DNA of 64,000 nt, from contig NZ_CP006568.1 of NCBI RefSeq assembly GCF_000517405.1, forward strand, positions 2,914,001-2,978,000. The letters run 5' to 3'. The notes beneath the pieces were generated by a model that worked only from the letters and a program-made list of their open reading frames with translations, ran no database searches and had not been told where the DNA came from. Positions 1 to 8,520 of the stretch are shown one piece after another. A program made the translations under genes and the position numbers. The stretch comes from Candidatus Sodalis pierantonius str. SOPE. Lineage in GTDB: Bacteria; Pseudomonadota; Gammaproteobacteria; Enterobacterales; Enterobacteriaceae. How positions within the stretch are numbered: position 1 is the stretch's first letter; every line of letters starts with the position of its first letter.

Positions 1-381
1 GGCGCGGCGGCGGTAGAGCCGAAAATCGCGCAAACCGAGCCCCCCATCGCCGCCACAATTGCGTTTGATAATTTCGCCAAAGTGGATATGCGCGTAGCGC
101 TGATTAAGCGCGCCGAGCACGTGGAAGGTTCGGATAAGCTGCTGAAGCTCACGCTTGATCTCGGCGGTTCAAGCCGTCAGGTGTTCTCTGGTATCCGCGC
201 CGCTTACCCCGATCCTCAAGCGCTGGAAGGGCGCCTGACGATAATGGTAGCCAATCTGGCGCCGCGTAAGATGCGCTTTGGCGTATCGGAAGGCATGGTG
301 ATGGCCGCCGGCCCCGGCGGCAAGGATATCTTCCTGCTCAGCCCGGATGCCGGGGCGCTGCCCGGCATGCCGGTGAAATAA
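1..381 (+). CDS. metG: Methionyl-tRNA synthetase, C-terminal part (5' end outside window)
   Basis: Frame 1 is open from the first base to TAA and encodes the C-terminal tRNA-binding (EMAP/Trbp111-type OB-fold) domain of MetG, the enzyme that charges tRNA-Met in the cytoplasm. Residues such as [31 protein letters not shown] and SEGMVMAAG match the end of enterobacterial MetG almost position for position. A linker rich in Ala and Pro precedes the domain, as in the family. The catalytic domain lies upstream of the window. A GTG at 82 would open a 99-codon ORF, but the upstream residues are coding and continue the same protein, so 82 is not the start. No lesion is visible in the part seen. Confidence 0.93.
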   Translation, partial: GAAAVEPKIAQTEPPIAATIAFDNFAKVDMRVALIKRAEHVEGSDKLLKLTLDLGGSSRQVFSGIRAAYPDPQALEGRLTIMVANLAPRKMRFGVSEGMVMAAGPGGKDIFLLSPDAGALPGMPVK

Positions 382-565
382 CGCGCACCGCACGTTCTCG
401 GGCGACGGTGGTTTTCGCCGCCGCTCGAGCATTTTCCTTCAGTCGATCTCCCCTCGTTTCCACCGCCATCCCTCGCGCGTTCATTTCCCAAATCTTATTC
501 CTGCCCGCCGCTGTTCAGTTTACCGGAAAGTCGTTATTCTGAATGCCGATGCAAAATAATCATGG

Positions 566-1640
566 ATGTGTGTTGTCATGAAAGGATCTCCGCCGCTTAT
601 CAAAGCGCTTCTGCTTATATCGCTAATATTAACCATCGGACGCGGACTCACGCTGCCGTTTCTGGCCATTTTCCTCTCGCAGCAGCGCGGTATGACGCCC
701 GGACAGACGGGACTGGTGCTGGGGATGAGTCTTATGCTGGCCATAGTGTTAAGCCTTTATGGCGGCTATTGGGTGGATCGCTTCAATAAGCAGCGGCTGA
801 TTCTGTGCGCCATGACAAGCTTTGCGGTCAGCTTTTTCTTATTGCCGTCTACCGCGTCAGTCATATTGCTTATCGTTTTGATGGGTATGATTAACTTTGC
901 CTATTCGCTGTTCAGCCTGACCCTCAAGGCTACGCTGGCGGAGTGGCTGCCGGTGAGCGAGCGCATTAAGGCGTTCTCCGCTAACTATACGCTGGTCAAT
1001 GTCGGTTGGGCTATCGGACCGCCGCTGAGTGTAACCATGGCCAGCACGCATCCCTTATCCCCTTTTTTGTTGGCCGGCATATTGAGCCTGTTGGCCACCT
1101 TGCTATTGGGAAAAGCGATGCCGGGCTTCGGGCCGCCGCCGGCGAATAGTGACGACCAGCGGCCCCCCACGGAGCGTCAGACGCCTAATTTCCGTCAAAC
1201 CCTGACCATTTTACGCCAGGATCGGCGGCTTATCTGGTTTACCCTGGGCGGTACCTTGGGCAGCCTGGTGGGCAGTCAGTTCGCCAGCTGTATTTCCCAA
1301 TATCTGATGGTGGCCTTCAATCCCGACTTTGCCTATAAAGTCGTGAGGATCATTTTGCCGGTCAACGCGACTATTGTCGTGACATTGCAATATCTGGTAA
1401 GCCGCCATATCACGCGCGGCGCGCTCATGAAATGGCTGATCGTCGGCAGTGTTTTTTTCTGCTGGGCCTGGCGGGGATTATTTTCGCACAGCGCATGTTA
1501 CCGCTTTGGGTGCTGGCCGTTGCCCTATTTTCTTTGGGAGAAATTATTATTCCCGTAGAATACATGTTTGTCGATTTCATCGCCCCGCCGCACCTCAAAG
1601 GCAGTTATTATGGCATGCAAAACTTAAGTAGTCTGGGCGG
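566..1640 (+). pseudogene. MFS transporter (YdeE-like), frameshifted and cut by IS21
   Basis: Encodes a major facilitator superfamily permease resembling YdeE-type drug/dipeptide efflux proteins: hydrophobic helices, TIGRGLTLPFLAIFLS at the N-terminus, and a GGYWVDRFNKQR loop of the MFS motif-A kind between helices 2 and 3. ATG 566 opens the ORF; ATG 578 (MKGSPPLIK) is an equally good start and no strong ribosome site decides. Near 1451-1457 a run of seven T marks a frameshift. Frame 2 turns to nonsense after VGSV, while frame 1 continues with FFLLGLAGIIFAQRMLPLW and EYMFVDFIAPPHLKGSYYGMQN. At 1641 an IS21-family element interrupts the gene and the 3' part is not found on its far side, so the gene is doubly broken. 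Confidence 0.8.
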
Positions 1641-1770
1641 TGTTGGTTCCGGTCACATCCGATCACTGATTCCGATTTCACCCGATCACTAATTCTGATT
1701 TCATCCGATCACTGATTCCGGTCGCCCGATCAGCGATTCCGATTCTGTCCGATCGCTCATCTTCTGTTCC
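1641..1770 (+). repeat. Iterated CCGATC motif array at IS21 left end
   Basis: The motif CCGATC occurs at 1659, 1682, 1705, 1726 and 1749, with spacings of 23, 23, 21 and 23, each time close to a GATTCCG-like core. Shorter inverted versions (CTGATCGGAT, CGGAATA) stand at the right end near 4150-4200. Repeated terminal motifs are the usual transposase-binding sites of IS21-family ends; the same array is found in copy 2 near 34784-34880. About two helical turns separate successive copies. Confidence 0.7.
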
Positions 1771-1803
1771 GCCATACTCTGGAGACTTTTAGCTTCCGGG
1801 GGC

Positions 1804-3354
1804 ATGGCACGTAAAAAGAAGAAAGCGAGAATGGAAATGTGCATCTATATTAATGTCTTACGTATGAAATTCGAGCAGCGTCGCTCGAATCGCACTATCG
1901 CAGCAGCGCTCGGCATAGGCTGTACTACCGTGCACGATATCCTCGGCCGATTCACGGTAGCTAACCTGGTCTGGCCATTGCCGGCGGAACTGTCCCCCGT
2001 CGACCTCGACCGCCTGCTCTATCCCGGCAAATCCGGAAAAGTTATCAATACCTTACCCAGCTGGCTTGATATCGATACCGAGTTAAGCCGCAAGGGCATG
2101 ACCAAGCAGCTGCTCTGGATGGAATATCAGTCCGCCGTGGGCGGTGATGCCCTCGGTTACTCACAGTTTTGTGCACTGTTCCGTGACTGGAAAAAGAAGC
2201 AGCGGCGTTCCATGCGCATGGAGCACAAGGCTGGCGAAAAGCTCTTCATCGACTTCTGTGGCCCCACCGTACCTATCGTCAACCCTGCGACCGGTAGCGT
2301 ACGCCAGGTCGCTATCTTCGTCGCTGCCATGGGCGTGTCAGGCTATGCGTATATCGAAGCCTGCGAAGGCCAGGACATGGCATCGTGGCTCAACGCCAAT
2401 AGCCGCTGCCTGCACTTCATGGGTGGGGTTCCGGAGCTGATGATACCTGATAATCTGCGCAACGCTGTCAGCACCCCTGACCGCTATGAGCCGGTCATAA
2501 ACCAGAGCTACCAGGCGCTGGCAAATCACTATGAGACAGTGGTGCTACCGGCGCGCCCGAGAAAACCGAAAGACAAGGCGAAGGCAGAATCAACTGTGCA
2601 ACTGGTAGAACGCTGGGTTTTGGCCCGGTTGCGTAAACGTAGGTTCTACTCGCTGGCCGAACTCAACCAGGTGATACGAGAACTCAATCATGAGTTGAAT
2701 CTGCGCCCGATGCGTCATTACGGCGGACAAAGTCGCCTTGAACGCTTCGAGCAGCTGGACAAACCGGCTCTTGGGCCTCTACCGCCCACACAATGGGAAT
2801 ACAGTGAGTATCTCGTTGCCCGAGTGGGACCTGATTACCACATAGACTACGGCAAAAACTGGTACTCGGTGCCGCATCCGCTGGTTGGCGAGCGCGTTGA
2901 CGTCATCGCCACCCAACGGCTGGTGCAAATCCACCATAAGGGCGTCTGCGTGGCTACGCACCCTCGCAGCGATAACGCCTATAGGCACACGACTCAGGCG
3001 GCGCACATGCCGGCTAACCATAAGGGGCAGAGTCAGTGGACGCCGGAAAGGCTGTGCAGTTGGGCGCTGTCGGTGGGTGTGTGCACACTGAAAGTGGTCG
3101 AGTCCATCCAAAAGAGCAAAGCCCATCCGGAGCAGGCTTACCGCTCCGTGCTGGGGCTACTCAATCTGCAACGGCGCTATGAGACGACGCGACTGGAGAA
3201 GGCCTGCGCGCTGGCGTTGGAGAAAGGGTGCATTAACCGCTCTTTCATAGCCAACGTATTGAAACACGGTCGTGAAAGTGAGGTCACCCAGGACGGAGCC
3301 GGCGTATCAATGCTGGTTCACGAAAACCTCCGAGGTCCGGACAGTTATCACTAA
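1804..3354 (+). CDS. istA: IS21-family transposase IstA, copy 1
   Basis: A 516-residue transposase that catalyses strand transfer for the IS21-type element. An N-terminal helix-turn-helix is visible around residues 20-45 (RSNRTIAAALGIGCTTVHDIL). The DDE catalytic core follows: Asp in FIDFCGPTVPIV, Asp in LMIPDNLRNAV, and Glu in KAKAESTVQLVERWV. A C-terminal beta-barrel-type domain follows (YHIDYGKNWYSVPHPLVGERV). Length fits the family. It is nearly identical to the copy at 34929, with only a few substitutions. It lies 11 bases before istB and was probably transcribed with it. The ORF is intact although the element's right end is damaged. Confidence 0.95.
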   Translation: MARKKKKARMEMCIYINVLRMKFEQRRSNRTIAAALGIGCTTVHDILGRFTVANLVWPLPAELSPVDLDRLLYPGKSGKVINTLPSWLDIDTELSRKGMTKQLLWMEYQSAVGGDALGYSQFCALFRDWKKKQRRSMRMEHKAGEKLFIDFCGPTVPIVNPATGSVRQVAIFVAAMGVSGYAYIEACEGQDMASWLNANSRCLHFMGGVPELMIPDNLRNAVSTPDRYEPVINQSYQALANHYETVVLPARPRKPKDKAKAESTVQLVERWVLARLRKRRFYSLAELNQVIRELNHELNLRPMRHYGGQSRLERFEQLDKPALGPLPPTQWEYSEYLVARVGPDYHIDYGKNWYSVPHPLVGERVDVIATQRLVQIHHKGVCVATHPRSDNAYRHTTQAAHMPANHKGQSQWTPERLCSWALSVGVCTLKVVESIQKSKAHPEQAYRSVLGLLNLQRRYETTRLEKACALALEKGCINRSFIANVLKHGRESEVTQDGAGVSMLVHENLRGPDSYH

Positions 3355-3365
3355 AGAGAATAAAT

Positions 3366-4115
3366 ATGGATACACTGTTAATGGCTCTGCGAGAGCTGAA
3401 GTTGTCGGCAATGGTCCAGGCGTTGGAGACGCAACGCGAACTCCCGGGGAGTTATGGGGAGCTGGGGTTCGAGGAGCGGTTGTTGCTGATGGTAGAAGCG
3501 AAAAATTTGCATAGAAAAAACAACCACATATGCCGTCTGCGACGGCAATCGCAAATGCGCTTGCAGGCAAAACCGGAAGATATCCGCTATATCCCTAACC
3601 GAGGAGTGACACCGGAACAGATGCGAGATCTGCTAGGGGGACAATATCTGAAATATCAGAAAAGCATACTCATCACGGGGCCGACAGGTACGGGCAAAAC
3701 CTGGCTCAGTTGTGCTCTTGGTGAGCAGGCATGCCGGCAGCAATATAGCGTGCGTTACTGGCGAGTGGGTCGGTTGCTGGCCCATCTTCACCAGTGTCAG
3801 GTAGACGGGACCTATCTAAAACAGCTTAATCAGTTAGAAAAAATAGAGTTACTGATCTTGGACGACGTGGGCCTAGAATCAATAAGTCCGATGCAGGCAA
3901 CGATGCTGTTGGAGGTGATGGAAGATCGCTACGACAAAAGTAGCAGCATCCTGATCAGTCAACTGCCGGTGAAAAAATGGTATGGACTGATAGAAAACCC
4001 CACGACAGCTGACGCGTTACTCGATCGGTTAGTACACCCCAGCTATAGACTGGAACTTAAAGGCGAATCACTACGCAAAGAGCAAGGAGTAGCCAGCACA
4101 GGAAAAATAGACTAA
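3366..4115 (+). CDS. istB: IS21-family helper ATPase IstB, copy 1
   Basis: A 249-residue AAA+ ATPase, DnaC/DnaA-like, that assists IstA in target choice and strand transfer. Walker A is GPTGTGKTWLS near residue 104 and Walker B is LLILDDVGLE near residue 160. The N-terminal IstB extension (LRELKLSAMVQALETQRELPG) is present. A purine-rich AAAGAGAATAA stands just before ATG 3366. It differs from copy 2 at a few residues only (for example Cys for Phe after NNHI). The ORF appears intact. Confidence 0.95.
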   Translation: MDTLLMALRELKLSAMVQALETQRELPGSYGELGFEERLLLMVEAKNLHRKNNHICRLRRQSQMRLQAKPEDIRYIPNRGVTPEQMRDLLGGQYLKYQKSILITGPTGTGKTWLSCALGEQACRQQYSVRYWRVGRLLAHLHQCQVDGTYLKQLNQLEKIELLILDDVGLESISPMQATMLLEVMEDRYDKSSSILISQLPVKKWYGLIENPTTADALLDRLVHPSYRLELKGESLRKEQGVASTGKID

Positions 4116-4208
4116 ACCCGAGTCAGAAGATGAGCGAACACGTGATCGAATATCACTGGAATGGGTGATCGGAAAATATCGGAATAACTGATCGGATGTC
4201 GCCGGAAC

Positions 4209-5523
4209 GACCCTGTACACGATTCTGTGTAAATGCCTTTTCTCAGAAGTGACCGTCCAGGCGGTCACCGAACTCGATAATAAAGCGGCTCATTGCCATG
4301 CGCCAGTCCCTCAAAGGCATTGTCCATTTCTGTGAGGCCGCCTGTATCGCCAGCCACACCACCTTTTTCACTGCGTCGTCGGTCGGGAACACCTTGCGCT
4401 TTTTGATGGCATGCCGGATCACGCTGTTTAACGACTCGATGGCGTTGGTAGTGTAGATCACCTTGCGGATGTCCGTTGGGTAGGCAAAGAACGTGGCCAG
4501 ATTGGCCCAGTTTGCCTGCCAGCTTCGACTTATTTGCGGGTAGCGGATGTCCCAGGCACTGGAGAACGCTTCCAGCGCCTGCAAGCCGGCTTCTTCCGTA
4601 GGGGCCTGATAGATAGCTTTCAGGTCGCGGGTGACGGCCTTGTAGTCCTTCCAGGAGACGAACCGCAGGCTGTTGCGCACCATATGCACGATACACAGCT
4701 GGAGCCGCGCCTCCGGATACACCGCGTTAATAGCGTCAGGGAAACCTTTCAGCCCGTCTACGCAGGCGATAAGGATATCGTTCAGGCCGCGGTTTTTCAG
4801 CTCTGTCAGCACGTTCAGCCAGAACTTTGTGCCTTCATTTTCGGCCAGCCACATACCTAGCAACTCTTTCTGGCCTTCGATGTTGATGCCCAGCGCCAGG
4901 AACACAGATTTGTTGATGATGCGGCTGTCCTGCCGGACTTTTAGAACGATACAGTCAAGATAAACAATGGGATAGACTGCATCCAGAGGCCGGTTTTGCC
5001 ATTCGACAACCTGCTCCATGACCGCATCGGTGACCTTTGAGACCAGCGCCGGCGAAACATCGGCGTCATACAGCTCTTTGAACGCGGCAGCGATCTCGCG
5101 GGTGGTCATCCCTTTGGCGTACAACGATAAAATCTGGTTATCCATCTCGGTAATCCGGGTCTGATTCTTCTTCACCAGTTGCGGTTCAAAGGAACCGTCA
5201 CGATCGCGCGGAGTACGCAGTGCCAGCTGGCCATCGCCAGTGGTAACGGTTTTTGTGGAATAGCCGTTGCGGGCGTTGGTCCCCGGTTTAGGCTGATTTT
5301 TATCGTAGCCGAGGTGATGGGTCATTTCGGCATTGAGAGCTGCTTCGACGCTGATTTTTTTCAGCAGCCGATCGAAGTGACTGAGATTTTTAGGGGTTTT
5401 GAGATTTTTGGCCAGTTCGTTAGCCAGAGCCTGCAACTGTTTTTCGTCCATAAATTAACCTGTTTTTGATGTTGGATTGAACATATCAAAATCAGGCAAA
5501 TACACAAATTTCTAAACAGGCTC
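4209..5523 (-). mobile_element. IS256-family element, copy 1
   Basis: A 1315-bp element with imperfect terminal repeats. The left end reads GACCCTGTACACGATTCTG and the reverse complement of the right end reads GAGCCTGTTTAGAAATTTG; the two ends stay alignable for about 26 bases. It carries one Mutator-type transposase on the minus strand. The left flank (GCCGGAAC) lies inside an IS21 right end and the right flank (ACGTTGAA) does not match, so the usual 8-bp duplication is absent. It pairs with an almost identical, same-orientation copy at 6966-8280, enclosing about 1.44 kb. Confidence 0.93.
4243..5451 (-). CDS. IS256-family (Mutator-type) transposase, copy 1
   Basis: A 402-residue transposase, the normal length for IS256 family members. 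The catalytic DDE residues sit in [14 protein letters not shown] (Asp), [14 protein letters not shown] (Asp) and TTNAIESLNSVIRH (Glu). The conserved CIVHMVRNSLRFV block stands between the second Asp and the Glu. Start ATG 5451 gives MDEKQLQALANELAKNL, shared by all copies here. It differs from copy 2 at only a few positions (for example TPKNLSHF against TPEDLSHF), which suggests recent spread. Confidence 0.96.
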   Translation of the reverse strand: MDEKQLQALANELAKNLKTPKNLSHFDRLLKKISVEAALNAEMTHHLGYDKNQPKPGTNARNGYSTKTVTTGDGQLALRTPRDRDGSFEPQLVKKNQTRITEMDNQILSLYAKGMTTREIAAAFKELYDADVSPALVSKVTDAVMEQVVEWQNRPLDAVYPIVYLDCIVLKVRQDSRIINKSVFLALGINIEGQKELLGMWLAENEGTKFWLNVLTELKNRGLNDILIACVDGLKGFPDAINAVYPEARLQLCIVHMVRNSLRFVSWKDYKAVTRDLKAIYQAPTEEAGLQALEAFSSAWDIRYPQISRSWQANWANLATFFAYPTDIRKVIYTTNAIESLNSVIRHAIKKRKVFPTDDAVKKVVWLAIQAASQKWTMPLRDWRMAMSRFIIEFGDRLDGHF

Positions 5524-5618
5524 ACGTTGAACGCTCTTCTATGCTTTCAACATTGTTTTTCTACCCGCTTTCATGGCTGTTGACAATAAAAAACGCCCAA
5601 CACCCCCCTAGCGCTTTT

Positions 5619-5945
5619 ATGGAACGAGCGCTGTTTCATTCCGCCGAAGGGCTCTATACCGCGTTAGAAACACTACGACCGGTTCTCAAAAAAACAACGT
5701 CATTTAAATGAGTACTACAACCTGAGCCAGTATGAAATATACCGCAAACTTATCGGCAATCCCCATTTTCTCGACTTCGATCTGCGCTTTGCCGCATTGT
5801 TGGTCTATCTCCAAGTGTTACCGACCTTGGTCTATGTCAAAAGCCATGGCACCAACGGGAGCCCGGTCATTTCCCCCGAAGCGTTGGAGGCTCTGCTGCG
5901 GGACTGGCGGTATCCGTTCAGCCTGAATGACGTCAGGGTATCCCT
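5619..5945 (+). pseudogene. Remnant A of an unknown large protein inside the IS256 pair
   Basis: Coding-like sequence not recognised as a known family. ATG 5619 opens a short frame (MERALFHSAEGLYTALETLRPVLKK) that stops near 5711. A second frame then continues with EYYNLSQYEIYRKLIGNPHF, FDLRFAALLVYLQVLPTLVYV and SPEALEALLRDWRYPF before fading near 5945. The residue pattern is that of a soluble alpha-helical protein broken by one frameshift near an A6 run. Remnant B at 6068 is probably part of the same gene. A large secreted toxin is one possibility, but no motif supports it. Flanking IS256 copies suggest acquired cargo. Confidence 0.4.
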
Positions 5946-6067
5946 GGGCCATTGTGCTACCCCGGCCCCCCCATCTCCAGGCTTGTCGCCCGCCGGTGCT
6001 AATTACGGCCTGCCTCCACAAGGTGCCGCTTGCCTGTAGGACGCCCGCCGATTGTCCCAGCCGTGCC

Positions 6068-6965
6068 ATGATAGAGGAATTTTGCCCAGAGCAGGTAATA
6101 CAGGGCGTCGTGCTGTTTCACCGCCTCGGCGACAAGGCGCGGGTTTATGACGCGTCATCCGGATTACGCTCGGTATTGGCGACACGCGCAGACGCGATAG
6201 TCGGCATAAAGCACCGGGGAAGCGCATGGGTGATTGTTGATGCCAACGCCCGGTTGCCGCCGGTATTTTGGCTGGGCGTGACCCGCGGTATGTCGCTCGG
6301 GCAATTGCACGTGGCCTGCACCATCGCCAGTGATGACACACCGACCTGCACCGCGCGTGCCTATCACGACGAGGTGGACGATAAAAGCGATAGCGGGCGG
6401 TTTTTCTTTTTGGGCGATATGGCCAGCAATCTGGATAAAATCGCTGGCATAGCGGGACGGCCCTTCGCCCATCGCCAAGAGCAGCAGCAAGCCCAGCTCA
6501 ACGCTCAAGCCATGGCATGGGAACCCCGTATTCAGAAAGCGAGGTTTTATGAACCCTTGCTGGGCGAGGAAAACGACAAACTGTTGATACGCCGCCTGTC
6601 GCCGCAGGACGTAACAGCCACACCGCATGAATTTAGCGAGGCGCGGAAGTACACCGGTTTGTATTTGGGGGGCATCAAAGCCCATTTACGCCAGTTACAA
6701 CACCATATCGCGGCGAACGAAACCGCCATAGCGGCGTTTCTAAACCTGTTTCTCAAGCAGTCAGATGATAGCGCGCTCGCCCACAATGTGGCGTCATTTA
6801 ATGCCGTCGTGCAGCGCGCCATCGACTTTATTGATACTATTCGTTGGTTAAATTATACCAATGTTGCCATGGTGGGCACGGGGGACGGTAAACGTAGGGC
6901 GAATATCACGCGACTAACGCCGACCATGCTGAAAAAAACGCCGCCATTTTACGCGGCCCAGGATG
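6068..6965 (+). pseudogene. Remnant B of an unknown large protein, truncated by IS256 copy 2
   Basis: An open frame of about 299 codons from ATG 6068 runs off into IS256 copy 2 at 6966, so the natural C-terminus is lost. Recognisable stretches include EQVIQGVVLFHRLGDKARVYD, AWVIVDANARLPPVFWLGV, DEVDDKSDSGRFFFLGDMAS, and a helical tail (HLRQLQHHIAANETAIAAFL, NAVVQRAIDFIDTIRWLNYT). No signal peptide or membrane helix is visible. I do not recognise the family. The frame is open further upstream to 5927, but those residues (Pro/Cys-rich) look non-coding. With remnant A it may represent a gene of over 1.3 kb captured between the two IS256 elements. Confidence 0.45.
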
Positions 6966-8280
6966 GACCCTGTACACGATTCTGTGTAAATGCCTTTTCT
7001 CAGAAGTGACCGTCCAGGCGGTCACCGAACTCGATAATAAAGTGTCTCATTGCCATGCGCCAGTCCCTCAAAGGCATTGTCCATTTCTGTGAGGCCGCCT
7101 GTATCGCCAGCCACACCACCTTTTTCACTGCGTCGTCGGTCGGGAACACCTTGCGCTTTTTGATGGCATGCCGGATCACGCTGTTTAACGACTCGATGGC
7201 GTTGGTCGTGTAGATCACCTTGCGGATGTCCGTTGGGTAGGCAAAGAACGTGGCCAGATTGGCCCAGTTTGCCTGCCAGCTTCGACTTATTTGCGGGTAG
7301 CGGATGTCCCAGGCACTGGAGAACGCTTCCAGCGCCTGCAAGCCGGCTTCTTCCGTAGGGGCCTGATAGATAGCTTTCAGGTCGCGGGTGACGGCCTTGT
7401 AGTCCTTCCAGGAGACGAACCGCAGGCTGTTGCGCACCATATGCACGATACACAGCTGGAGCCGCGCCTCCGGATACACCGCGTTAATAGCGTCAGGGAA
7501 ACCTTTCAGCCCGTCTACGCAAGCGATAAGGATATCGTTCAGGCCGCGGTTTTTCAGCTCTGTCAGCACGTTCAGCCAGAACTTTGCGTCTTCATTTTCG
7601 GCCAGCCACATACCTAGCAACTCTTTCTGGCCTTCGATGTTGATGCCCAGTGCCAGGAACACAGATTTGTTGATGATGCGGCTGTCCTGCCGGACTTTTA
7701 GAACGATACAGTCAAGATAAACAATGGGATAGACTGCATCCAAAGGCCGGTTTTGCCATTCGACAACCTGCTCCATGACCGCATCGGTGACCTTTGAGAC
7801 CAGCGCCGGCGAGACATCGGCGTCATACAGCTCTTTGAACGCGGCGGCGATCTCGCGGGTGGTCATCCCTTTGGCGTACAACGATAAAATCTGGTTATCC
7901 ATCCCGGTAATCCGGGTCTGGTTCTTCTTCACCAGTTGCGGTTCAAAGGAACCGTCACGATCGCGCGGAGTACGCAGCGCCAGCGGGCCATCGCCAGTGG
8001 TAACGGTTTTTGTGGAATAGCCGTTGCGGGCGTTGGTCCCCGGTTTAGGCTGATTTTTATCGTAGCCGAGGTGATGGGTCATTTCGGCATTGAGAGCTGC
8101 TTCGACGCTGATTTTTTTCAGCAGCCGATCGAAGTGACTGAGATCTTCAGGGGTTTTGAGATTTTTGGCCAGTTCGTTAGCCAGAGCCTGCAACTGTTTT
8201 TCGTCCATAAATTAACCTGTTTTTGATGTTGGATTGAACATATCAAAATCAGGCAAATACACAAATTTCTAAACAGGCTC
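6966..8280 (-). mobile_element. IS256-family element, copy 2
   Basis: A 1315-bp element, the same length and orientation as copy 1, starting GACCCTGTACACG and ending CTAAACAGGCTC. The left flank is remnant B (CCAGGATG). The right flank is the last 13 bases of the IS21 right end (GTCGGAATCTGCA). No 8-bp target duplication is visible. Together with copy 1 it gives a composite-transposon arrangement. Confidence 0.93.
7000..8208 (-). CDS. IS256-family (Mutator-type) transposase, copy 2
   Basis: A 402-residue transposase with all three catalytic blocks ([30 protein letters not shown]). Near-identical to copy 1; small differences include AENEDAKFW for AENEGTKFW and RMAMRHFIIE for RMAMSRFIIE. The ORF is open from ATG 8208 to its stop and is probably able to act. 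Confidence 0.96.
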   Translation of the reverse strand: MDEKQLQALANELAKNLKTPEDLSHFDRLLKKISVEAALNAEMTHHLGYDKNQPKPGTNARNGYSTKTVTTGDGPLALRTPRDRDGSFEPQLVKKNQTRITGMDNQILSLYAKGMTTREIAAAFKELYDADVSPALVSKVTDAVMEQVVEWQNRPLDAVYPIVYLDCIVLKVRQDSRIINKSVFLALGINIEGQKELLGMWLAENEDAKFWLNVLTELKNRGLNDILIACVDGLKGFPDAINAVYPEARLQLCIVHMVRNSLRFVSWKDYKAVTRDLKAIYQAPTEEAGLQALEAFSSAWDIRYPQISRSWQANWANLATFFAYPTDIRKVIYTTNAIESLNSVIRHAIKKRKVFPTDDAVKKVVWLAIQAASQKWTMPLRDWRMAMRHFIIEFGDRLDGHF

Positions 8281-8293
8281 GTCGGAATCTGCA
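8281..8293 (+). repeat. Stranded 13-bp tip of IS21 copy 1 right end
   Basis: GTCGGAATCTGCA here equals the last 13 bases of the complete IS21 element ending at 37360. It lies between IS256 copy 2 and the yohJ fragment. It shows that IS256 copy 1, the cargo and IS256 copy 2 all lie within one former IS21 element. Confidence 0.8.
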
Positions 8294-8520
8294 CGCTGTG
8301 GCTGAAACCCGGCTGCTATGTGTTAATCCGCTACATGGCGCTGTTATTTGTTCCTATCGGCGTCGGGGTGATGAATTATTATCAGCAGCTTGCCGCCCAG
8401 CTGGGCACTATCGTCGTCTCCTGCGCCGTCAGTACCCTCATGGTGATGGTAGTGGTAGGGCTCAGCTCCGCATCGCGAGCGCCCCATCGCTGGCCAGCCG
8501 CAGGATGTTGGAGATCGTTA
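8294..8520 (+). pseudogene. yohJ: YohJ (LrgA/CidA-like membrane protein), 5'-truncated and frameshifted
   Basis: The C-terminal half of YohJ, an inner-membrane LrgA/CidA (holin-like) family protein, is recognisable from [26 protein letters not shown] and [13 protein letters not shown]. The 5' half is missing at the IS21 tip ending at 8293. After VVVGLSS the frame shifts. In the next frame the residues [17 protein letters not shown] followed by TAA look like the natural end and give a TAATG overlap with yohK at 8521, as in enteric yohJK. In the present frame translation instead reads through into yohK. Two independent lesions make the protein non-functional. Confidence 0.75.

Larger units (their letters stand above)
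1641..4208 (+). mobile_element. IS21-family element, copy 1, left 2.57 kb (split near its right end by IS256)
   Basis: Begins TGTTGGTTCCGG and carries istA-istB in the usual order. By comparison with the complete copy at 34766-37360, the element breaks off at 4208 inside its right end, where an IS256-family element starts. The last 13 bases of the IS21 right end reappear at 8281-8293, after two IS256 copies and about 1.4 kb of foreign DNA; 14 bases of the right end are missing. The outer flanks (GGGCGG on the left, CGCTG on the right) show no target duplication and belong to two different genes (MFS transporter, yohJ). The present position is therefore the product of a deletion or recombination, not a simple insertion. 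Confidence 0.9.

Noticed and set aside
2338..3126. Minus-strand ORFs inside istA (also at 35463-36251)
   Set aside because: Same shadow effect in both IS21 copies; the plus-strand frame has full-length family similarity.
4265..4860. Long antisense and alternative-frame ORFs inside the IS256 transposase (also at 7022-7617 and 24999-25430)
   Set aside because: They repeat identically in each IS256 copy and are shadows of the transposase frame, which carries the DDE residues.
4201..8288. GCCGGAAC / GTCGGAAT as the 8-bp target duplication of an IS256 composite transposon
   Set aside because: Only six of eight bases match, and both sequences belong to neighbouring repeat units of the undisturbed IS21 end (compare 37326-37333 and 37349-37356), so they need no duplication event.
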